Positions 31,934 through 39,688 of a stretch of 64,000 nucleotides of DNA are shown piece after piece. The stretch comes from Epithemia pelagica (lineage: Eukaryota; Bacillariophyta; Bacillariophyceae; Surirellales; Surirellaceae). Location: contig OX337238.1 in assembly GCA_946965045.2 (NCBI GenBank), forward strand, positions 1,550,001 to 1,614,000, in the 5' to 3' direction. Position 1 is the stretch's first letter. Every line of letters begins with the position of its first letter. Made by a program: the position numbers and the translations under genes. The notes under the pieces are model-generated. The model searched no databases and was not told where the DNA came from. It saw only the letters and a list, made by a program, of their open reading frames with translations.

Positions 31934-33280
31934 CTAATCTTCATGTTCTTCCATGTTCTTGTCGTTGTTTGTATCGTTGCTCGTAGTCGTAGTGTGGTCT
32001 TCGTGGGTTGCTGGCTTCGCCGTACTGTGTTGTGGTTGGACCAGTTCGTGTTGGAGCTGCTGTGGTTGTGGTTGGACCAGTTCGTGTTGGAGCTGCTGTG
32101 GTTGGACCTGTTGATGTTGGAGCTGTTGTCCCCTGGGCGCCAGCAGCATCAGCATGTTGGTCTGCTGCTGCATCATCATCTGAAACATTGATTGTTGCAT
32201 CGCCATTGCCTGCTGTGCACGTGCGTCCTCCCTTTCTCGTCGCTCGTCTTCTTTCTCTCGACGAAAGGCCCTTTCCTTTTCTTCGGCTTCTTGGCGTTGT
32301 TGTTGTGATACCATCATGTATTTCATGATGGCATCAGTTCCGTCTTCATTCTCCGTCGCATGTTTGCGACGCTTCTTCGTAGCCGAGCGAAGTGGCTTCG
32401 AGAGACTTGTTCTCGGTGTCTCGAGATTGTCTTGTTTGTCTCGTTTGTCTTGTTTTTCTCCATGGTTGTCTTCTTCCACTTCATCATCGTCTTCTCCATA
32501 GTCAGCATCTCCGTCTTGTAGGCTCTCGTCTGTAGACGAGGAGTCGAACCCCAAGTCCCTCTTGCCTGGCTTTTCTCCCACGTCGCAGCGTTGTTGTATC
32601 TCGATAAGAATACGCTTCGCTGCCTTGACTTCCTTTGGACAGTCAGGGTCTCCTGTGGGGATCTTCCTCCCGTGAAGCGCTCCAAAACGGCGCTTCAGTG
32701 ATTCCCGGTCTCTCATGCGCTCAGGGTCGTTGAAGTGTTCGTTGTATGCTTCGGTGACCCTGTCCCAATCGTGTTGCCCAGCAGGTTCGACCGCCGAAAT
32801 GATGTCCAGAAGGTACCAAGTCTCGTCCTCTGTGAAGTTTCTCCCTCGAGTGCAACCTGGTCCTCCGTTCCCCTTTGTTGTTTCGGGTGCTTTTCCTTTG
32901 TTTCCTTTGGTTGTTGTGTTAGACGTTGTTGTTGTTTAATTGGAGGCTTTAGGAGGAAGGGTGGGCGGCGTCTTGTTTTTCTTTTTTGGTGCTGCTTTCT
33001 TCTGTTGCTTCTGTTCTTCCTTGAGTCTCTGGAGGCAGAGTCGAGGTGACTCACGCCGTACAGGTGGAACGCTTGTAGTTGCTTTGGGTGAGGGAGGGAT
33101 GTTGGACTTCGTTACATTCAATTGAATGGACAAGTCCTGAGGTCCCTGAGTGATGGCTTGAGGTGGCGTTGGGACCTGGGTTGGGACATCTTCCTCTGAG
33201 CTGGAGTCATCGTTTTGGGCCAACCCGGCCTCAACTTCAGCAAAGGCTTTCTCCATCTCCTTTCCCAGATTGTTGGCCAT
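31934..33280 (-). pseudogene. SANT/Myb-like partner protein of the Harbinger element, one nonsense codon
   Basis: Frame open from ATG 33280 to 32936, where TAA (32936-32938) interrupts it, then open in the same frame to 31934. After the stop the sequence encodes NFTEDETWYLLDII...HDWDRVTEAYNEHF and RDRESLKRRFGALHGRKIPTGDPDCP, the trihelix/SANT module typical of Harbinger second ORFs. The C-terminal part is acidic, then Glu/Arg- and Gln/Met-rich coiled coil (QQQRQEAEEKERAFRREKEDERRE) with three QLQHE/QVQP repeats. The protein normally binds subterminal DNA and imports transposase into the nucleus. No donor site is available to splice the stop out, so either the copy is defective or translation starts after it. 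Confidence 0.75.
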
Positions 33281-33532
33281 GGTCAGGACACGGGTGAAAG
33301 GACAAGAAGAGAGAGGGAGAGAGAGGGCGCAGGTGAAAGGCTAAGGAGAGAGAAGACGAGGAGCGGTAGAGGTAGAGAACGAGAGGAGCTTTTTCCTTCC
33401 TCTATGGGGGGTGATATATCATATACATGTATGGACATATATATATATACGGACTGAGAATAGGTTTGTGTCGAGAGTTCATGAGCCGGGGCCTACCCTC
33501 GGACAAATTTCGTCTTAACGCCAATCGTAAGC

Positions 33533-33582
33533 GAGTAGTGTATAGCTGTCTCCCATATATGGGAGACAGCTATGCACTACTC
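33533..33582. repeat. 50-bp near-perfect palindrome
   Basis: The central 32 bp (33542-33573, ATAGCTGTCTCCCATA and its complement) are perfect; the full 50 bp have one mismatch. It lies at the inner side of the left end of the MITE. Confidence 0.9.
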
Positions 33583-34307
33583 CCTTAACTTTGACTTTCA
33601 TTAACTTCATCAAAAACCAAAGTCTGTCAAATCTGACTTCTTCGTTGCAAAGATCTTGAAATTCTGAATAACTTCATATATGATAGTCTACAGTAAATAC
33701 ACAGTCATTAGCGTGATATTTCGCTTTGAAAAATTGGTGATTTTCCTCTTTTTTGATCATTTACATCTTCCATCGGCTGAGCGCCAACTTTAGTACCCTT
33801 TATATATGCGACATCTGCACCAATTGTTGCAGGACTCTCCATTCTGGAGGTCTATATGGCAAAGAAGGCCTTGACCAAAGGAAATGTCCTCCCGACCCTT
33901 CCCTGTGGAAAATGACGACCGTGAGTCGGCGCAACTGGATTCGTCGCAATGGCTCATCAATCCACATGCCGAGCAACCTGTCCAAGATATCGATCTCAGA
34001 TACCAAGCGACCCGTCCAAGGTGCTACCAACCTTGCACCTGAAGCCAGTACAACAGTACCAGAGGAAGCTGATGATGAGGAGGCAGATATACACAAGAAA
34101 GAGGAGAAGGACTGCCAACGACGGCAATATGGAAGAGGATGAGAACAACACAAAAGACAACAACGACAATGGCAAGGACGACGAGATGACGGAAATCTCT
34201 TGATTATCAGAACAACAGTAGATAGGAATGAACAGATATTTGTTAATGTGAAGAGTTATTTTGTTGACTTCTCGTAGCACTACATCATGGTCGCTACATC
34301 ATGGTCA

Positions 34308-34347
34308 CAACATCATGGACTAGGTGCCAACATCATGGACTAGGTGA
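34308..34347 (+). repeat. Short tandem repeat, 20-bp unit
   Basis: CAACATCATGGACTAGGTG is repeated at 34308 and 34328; related CTACATCATGGTC units precede it. Confidence 0.8.
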
Positions 34348-34609
34348 CACTTGTATGATGGGAGGGGGCCATTGTAATTCCTTGTGACCTGTGTTTTAAG
34401 CTTAAAACAATCTGTGTTAAGGCCGACTTACGGGAGACAGCCTATGCGAGCAGCTGGCTGATTCCCATAAAATTTATGGGAGACAGCTATATACTATTCC
34501 GATAAGCTTAAAACCCGTTCTTTACGATTGGCGTTAAATGGATGTGTAATTCTCAACCGACAGGTTATGGGCCCAAGTTTAGGGGCGGTTTTATTCAAGG
34601 ATTTGGGGG

Positions 34610-34627
34610 TTATGACTTACAGTAGAG
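34610..34627 (-). repeat. Right terminal inverted repeat of Harbinger-type element
   Basis: TTATGACTTACAGTAGAG, inverse of 29116-29133. Confidence 0.75.
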
Positions 34628-34945
34628 TTCCACTAAGGCTTAGCTAGGTGCCTCCAACTTCAAACTTGGTTGGTCCATATCTCTGAGTGGATATAAACGC
34701 GACCAATATTAATATACGCGACTAGTTAAAGCGACCGATTGGTGTCCAAAAGATACCCGCTTTGTTCGGTCTCGTCTCTCGACTATTTGGGCTTGTTGGA
34801 ATGGTTCTAATGGATTGATCCACATTTTGATTCTTTCCTTTGGTATCTATAGATAGACACGTCCAATCCTCCAACCACCACCACCGAAGAAGAGGAGAAC
34901 CACACCATCCTCTCGTCTGTCAAACTCTGGAACTACCTACCTAGC
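34628..34945 (+). promoter_or_regulatory. Leader region shared with the gene at 39689
   Basis: AAAGCGACCGATT, then GTCC, AAAAGATACCC, GTTCGGTC and a CCATCCTCTCGTCTGT block just before the ATG recur in the same order at 39498-39670. The two genes are therefore a duplicated pair including promoter and 5' UTR. Confidence 0.65.
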
Positions 34946-36130
34946 ATGAGTGCTTCTTCGAGAATTGTTGTCCGAATGAGCATCCAGCCGTTCTTGTGTC
35001 CCCGACTGACCAGGCAGTATCGACACCACCACGTGTCGTCGGTGTTGGTGTCGTCCGCCACCACGACCATGGTCCGTTTGTTCGGGTCCACCCGGACGGC
35101 AGGAACCAAAATTCATCCAAGACTAGCAGCAGCAACCATGACGACGAGCCTTGCGCACGGTTCTTTCACCACCACCACCAGAACCACCATTCGATCGTCG
35201 TCGTCGTCATCCTCGTCCAATTCTGGAACTGTCGTCGACATGTCCGGCGAAAAAGCCAAGAATCGACGAGTCTCTGTGGGAAATCTCAGCTCTGCTGGGG
35301 TGTCGCGTGGCAAAAGATCTCCAGGATCCTATGGAATCGGCGGGTCCCGTGGTCCATGCGCGCCCAAGTGTGGACCGAATGGAATGGCCGTTCCAAAGGA
35401 TGCGCGGAATCGTGCAATACGCCACACACGCACAAGCGCAACCAGCGATATCCTCATGGAATGACACGCCACTCAAAGGACGCGCATGATGGTTGTCGGT
35501 GAGGACCGTGAATTCCACGCCTCAACATATCCGAGCGTCGTCCACACAACGCTTTGTGTATGTTTGGAATCTTGCTCCACACATGTCCGCTGGCAAGAGT
35601 TACAAGATTACATGCGCAACGCTGGTACTGTGGACTATGCCACCATTCTCACCAACTCTTATGGCGACTCGTTGGGTTGTGGCGTGGTGGTGTATCCGCG
35701 CCCTCAAGAGACTGCACGGGCCATTCAAGAATACCAAACTGTCGAGTTCCAGGGCCGACCCATGTACGCACGGGAAGACCGCGGTCGAGACCGCGGTCGA
35801 GGCCGTAGTGGTGGTGCTGGTGGCAGAGGTACTACTACTACGGTTGGAGCATCTCCCGCCGATGATGGAACACAATTGTCCGTGGGAAATTTGGCCGTGG
35901 AAACGACTTAACGAGCTCCAAGATCACACTTTTGCCAGTGCGGACATGTCCGCCTTACCGATATTGTGTTGGGCCCTGGTGGGCAATGGATAGGCGTTGG
36001 CACGGTGCAGTTCTACAACCAGGAGGACGTACAAGCTGCGATTCGTCGCCTCCATGGCAGTGAGCTTCAGGGTTGTACTTTGCAAGTGCGGGCCGGCCAA
36101 AAGCCTTGTGAAGAAAACCATTTGCCATAA
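34946..36130 (+). pseudogene. Frameshifted RNA-binding protein with three RRM domains
   Basis: Starts MSASSRIVV, with an Arg/Ser/Thr-rich, organelle-type presequence closely matching that of the 39689 gene. RRM fragments appear in all three frames. RRM1: VSVGNLS, then KDLQDPMESAGPVVHA and GIVQYATHAQAQPAI. RRM2: RFVYVWNLAP, then WQELQDYMRNAGTVDYATI and CGVVVYPRPQETARAI. RRM3: LSVGNLA, then TDIVLGPGGQ and VGTVQFYNQEDVQAAI, with an Arg/Gly-rich linker (RGRDRGRGRSGG) between RRM2 and RRM3. The order RNP2-spacer-RNP1 is clear in each. At least four frameshifts are needed, so this is a decayed copy or a badly sequenced gene. A splicing or mRNA-binding role in an organelle is a guess. Confidence 0.7.
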
Positions 36131-36687
36131 ATTTCGCATTGTGCCTTCCCTAAATGATTCATTGATTGTGCCGTGGCAATGAATTACTAATGATTGGATG
36201 GCTACTAAATTGTCTCGAACTGGAACTGGAGAAGCCGGCTTGGACCTTGCTTCGGCCTTATGAATCGTATCAGTTCTCTAATCTTGACCTTGGTTGTGAC
36301 TATGCACTCTTTGCCGGCAAATCCGGGGGCAGCTTGGAGAAAATGAGTTTTCCCGTTCCCCAAACCTGCCACGACCATTCCAACCAAAGGAGCACGTGTG
36401 TCATCGTCTAAACGGATGTTTTCGAAACCAGTCGCTCGCTTTTCACAAAACAGGCGGTTGAGTTGATTCTGATTCCTCCAAGTTTCGGAGACCCTACAAG
36501 GGTAACACAGATCTTTTGAGTCTTTCAGTCTAAATTTTTTTCGAATGTGCCCAAAACCCCGAGAATCTGCTCATTCGACGCGGTACCGTTCAATTCGTCA
36601 AATTTTGGCCTCTGTGCTGCGGCTTCTTTGATTTCGTAATTCAGATGTAGTGAGGATGTAGTTAGTACCCACTTGGATGGCTAGTGG
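36131..36687. other. Intergenic, nothing recognised
   Basis: Short ORFs only, no repeat or domain seen. Confidence 0.45.
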
Positions 36688-37335
36688 TTGGTTGGATCTG
36701 ATGGACGCTTGCATTGGGCTGAATACTCACGCACGTTGAATACGCCTGAGCTTCCTGGTCATGTTTCCTTTGCGCCCAATCATTGGGTGGGGAAGCTTTC
36801 CCCCTCTTTTGAGGTGATTACCAAGACTGGCCCTTGGCTTACGATTGACCATCCCGACCACCCCTTTCACAAGTTGACTCTGCTTTCTAGCCATCATTTT
36901 CCGGTTCCCCAGGTTGTGCCCTCGAGTCTCCCACAGGATCCTGGCTTTTGTCCGCCTGGCTCCAACTTGAGTCGATTTATCGGTCAGGGAAGATCCTTTG
37001 GAAATTCTGGCAATTCTGGCGGCCGTGGCAATAACCCATCGTACCCACCTTTTGGTCCTCACGATCCTGATCCATATTACAGTAGAAATAATGCATCTTT
37101 TTCTGGCGGCGGTTACCCTGGTGCTGGTGGTGACGGTGGTGGCTATCCCCCAAATTCTTTTCCTGTGTATTTTGGTCCCATGCCTCCTTTGTTCAAACCC
37201 AAGCTTGATGCAAACTCATATCCGGAATTGAAAGACAATAAGTATTTTTACGAATGGAATCGTCGAGTTCGATTCACTCTCAACGCTCATGGAATGGGAT
37301 ATTTATTGGACGAGGACTGTGACACTGAGACCTGA
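36688..37335 (+). pseudogene. Retrotransposon Gag fragment
   Basis: 215 codons without an ATG near the start. A Gly/Asn/Pro-rich tract (FGNSGNSGGRGNNPSYPPFG, GGGYPGAGGDGGGYPP) is followed by PKLDANSYPELKDN and YFYEWNRRVRFTLNAHGMGYLLDEDC, which resembles the start of copia capsid domains (Trp-x-x-W/N-Arg...Ala-His-Gly-x-x-x-x-Leu-Asp). It stops right after this motif and no LTR or pol follows, so it is a truncated relic. Assignment rests on that one motif. Confidence 0.5.
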
Positions 37336-37445
37336 GACACCCCATCTGTGGGAGAAAGGAATGTAGCTAGAATAAATTGCTTTGACCTTTTCAAATACTA
37401 ACCATGCTCTGGAGCAATACGGCCGCACGACGTACATGCGCAGCT

Positions 37446-37970
37446 CTAAAAGTCATCTCCGTCACTCTCCTCAATGTCATCCTCCCGAAGAATCTGTTTG
37501 GGATCCTTGATCAAGTCCTTCTCTTGCACCCATCCAAAGTAGGACTCGAGACTCGCGTAGCATCCCGGAAGAATGGTACGAACGTACGATCCACCGCAAG
37601 GGACGTCGAGTGTGTGGCCCGCTGGATACTCCACAGATTCTCGTTTCTTCTGCTCAAGTCTCACAGGTTGGAGGTGCCTTGAACTGACGGAACTTGGTTG
37701 TATCGGATAATGGTTGTTGCGTGCCACCGATATGATCGCGATGGAGGCGGCAGACAGCAAATCTCGGATATAGCATGCGTCGGAATAGTCGGAAAGAGTC
37801 TTTGATGATAAGTCTTTTAAATCACCAAACAAGTCGAGCGAGTGGTACTGTAAAAATGGAGAGTGATGGGAAGATCCTCCATGTTGGAAGCTTCGATTGT
37901 TCGTTCCGGATCAAAGTCAAGGACGTCGGCGTCGGTTCGCTTGGTGTACACAAGAGCTTGCCAAGCGTAT
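37446..37970 (-). CDS. Unrecognised gene or fragment, possibly two exons
   Basis: An open frame ends at 37446 (SLDLFGDLKDLSSKTLSDYSDACYIRDLLSAASIAIISVARNNHYPIQ... to an acidic EESDGDDF tail). TTTTTACAG directly before it (about 37851) looks like a 3' splice site. The DNA upstream encodes AYAWQALVYTKRTDADVLDFDPERTIEASN in another frame and could be the preceding exon. No start codon or donor was settled and no domain is recognised. It lies just downstream of the kinase gene on the same strand and could be a detached piece of it. Confidence 0.3.
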
Positions 37971-38060
37971 GCACTATGGAGAGTTTACGGTGGAGCGGTC
38001 ATGGCTTCCGGAGTGGTCGCCGCCCACTTCAAACTTTCGGATCATGTTGTTATTCTGGCG

Positions 38061-39380
38061 CTACGAAAAGAAGCGATCGGTCGTCTCCGCTCTCCAATTG
38101 TCATGTTCGGCAGTTACTAGACCACCCGGGACTGCTGCTGGTGCATAGGCGATTGCAAAGGGAAGGATGCTGTACCGTGCGGTGCCAGCCCTCCCGGCGG
38201 AATCAAAATCAATCAACATGACGCGCATTCTACCCGTGCCGTCCTCCTCGGCCCTGCTGTACAGTACGTTCCCCGCTCTCACATCGCCGTGCACAAAGCC
38301 CGCGTTGTGCAGTTCGAACAGTACTTGTTGTACCGCCACAAGAATCGCCGTACGGACCGCTGGATCCGTGGCTCCATGCGCTAGAATCCAATTTTGTTTG
38401 TTGTTGGCGTTCATCGTGCTCGTCATTTCGATTCTCCGCCAGGAGGGACACACATCCACAGCACTGAAAGTTGGGGCGTAACCCTGGGCCGCACACCAAC
38501 CATGAGCATCTGTGCCGTAGCGCTCCGTGGCGCGTAGGTATTTGTGGTAAGAACCATCGTAACGTCGAAAAACAAGGTTGTAGCCAAGTCTACTGTCTTC
38601 TGTGACGAGAGGTTGAGGAAGGTTGTCCTTGTGTAACGTCATGGTCGTCACTAGGCGGCGTAGAGCCAGGAGGGTCGCCCCAAGAGTAGAGATTTGGACC
38701 GTCGGGTTAGCCTGGAAAAGGAGACAATGCGATACGACTGCCGGTGACACAACAGGGCGGCTGATATGATCACATGCAGCAAGAGATATGACAAGACGTG
38801 GACCGACAACCTCAATAAGCACCGTGGGTGAAGGAGAAGGCGGCTGTTGGTAGAGAAGGAGATTGGAGTAGTGTCCGAGGAGCTCCACCAAACTGTCTCC
38901 TCCTCCTCCCAATCCGGAACCAAGTTTATCCGCTCGAATCAGGAGAAACGCGGTGCGTCCAAATCCAGTGGCCTTGTACGCCCCGTCCGTGGTGCCCTCG
39001 CGTTCGCCTGGACCCCGAGGGGTCAACTCGCGTCCCACGGAAACGCCGAGCAGTGCCTGAAACTGGGGGCTCAGCGCTTCCGACAAAGCATTCTCCGACG
39101 GGTAGCGAGTAGCCGTAATCTTCATTAAGTCAATCACGTCCTGAAAAAAAGCATTCGGATCTCTAGGGGCATTGTGCGGCATTTGAAAGCGAGGGTCATC
39201 CTTCGACTCGAGTGCAGTCGACAATTCCGTGAGAAACACCTGAAACGGTTCGTACATCAACTCGGCAGGAATCCTCGGTTTCCTCACTGTCCCTGACGAG
39301 TCACACGCGTTCAGGAAAAGATCATCTAATGCGGCCTTGTTCTGGTAACAAAACAACTGAGACGGCGGCAGGGATGCCAT
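38061..39380 (-). CDS. Crinkler-type protein: endonuclease-like domain plus kinase-like domain
   Basis: 439 aa from ATG 39380. The C-terminal half has protein-kinase landmarks: YHKYLRAT (candidate ATP Lys), FVHGDVRAGNVL (catalytic loop HxDxxxxN) and MLIDFDSAG (DFG replaced by DFD). The N-terminal half (TDGAYKATGFGRTAFLLIRADKLGSGLGGGGDSLVELLGHYSNLL) aligns with the restriction-endonuclease fold seen before the kinase in the gene at 45501-47082, but where that gene has an ExK (EFK) this one has RADK, so nuclease activity is doubtful. This REase-kinase architecture is one of the classes in Crinkler-type effectors. One continuous exon, no frameshift. The pattern ends with EHDNW..., matching EHDAF... 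at the end of the paralogue, so the 3' end is complete. Confidence 0.68.
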   Translation of the reverse strand: MASLPPSQLFCYQNKAALDDLFLNACDSSGTVRKPRIPAELMYEPFQVFLTELSTALESKDDPRFQMPHNAPRDPNAFFQDVIDLMKITATRYPSENALSEALSPQFQALLGVSVGRELTPRGPGEREGTTDGAYKATGFGRTAFLLIRADKLGSGLGGGGDSLVELLGHYSNLLLYQQPPSPSPTVLIEVVGPRLVISLAACDHISRPVVSPAVVSHCLLFQANPTVQISTLGATLLALRRLVTTMTLHKDNLPQPLVTEDSRLGYNLVFRRYDGSYHKYLRATERYGTDAHGWCAAQGYAPTFSAVDVCPSWRRIEMTSTMNANNKQNWILAHGATDPAVRTAILVAVQQVLFELHNAGFVHGDVRAGNVLYSRAEEDGTGRMRVMLIDFDSAGRAGTARYSILPFAIAYAPAAVPGGLVTAEHDNWRAETTDRFFS

Positions 39381-39688
39381 GGTCGGATTGGCAGGATGAT
39401 ACCAACAACTGCGACTTGCGAAATTTTACAGCCTCAGAAGCATCCCCGCTAGGGAGTGTTTCTGTATATAACGTCCGTGTCCTCCAATAGCGACTCTTAA
39501 AGCGACCGATTCTTGTCCACAAAAAGATACCCGGTGGATCTTTTGTTCGGTCGACTTTTGTGTGGATATCGATCTCCTCGCATGGATTGTCTCTGTTTGG
39601 TATACATTCGACAGAGTGTGGTGTGTCCAATTATTATCGAACCACAACCACCACCATCCTCTCGTCTGTGAACCTCTGGAACCATAGC
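39381..39688. promoter_or_regulatory. Divergent promoter region
   Basis: 308 bp between the start codons of the kinase-type gene (-) and the 948-aa gene (+). The right two thirds repeat the leader at 34700-34945. Confidence 0.6.

Larger units (their letters stand above)
33515..34537. mobile_element. Foldback MITE nested in the Harbinger element
   Basis: Bounded by TTAACGCCAATCGTAA (33515-33530) and its perfect inverse (34522-34537). Further in, both ends carry AGTRTATAGCTGTCTCCCATA in inverse orientation. The outer TTAA may be the target duplication, as in piggyBac-type elements. The interior has only weak ORFs (for example 33753-34142), so it is non-autonomous. Confidence 0.75.
29116..34627. 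mobile_element. PIF/Harbinger-type DNA transposon
   Basis: Contains the two genes diagnostic of the superfamily, a DDE transposase (30736-31914, +) and a SANT/Myb-like DNA-binding partner (31934-33280, -). It is bounded by an 18-bp perfect inverted repeat CTCTACTGTAAGTCATAA (29116-29133) and its complement (34610-34627). No 3-bp target duplication is evident at these ends, so the true borders may differ slightly. A 1-kb foldback element is nested near the right end. Confidence 0.7.

Noticed and set aside
37404-37682. Plus-strand ORF opposite the small minus-strand gene
   Set aside because: The composition and motifs on the minus strand are more protein-like, though support for either is weak.
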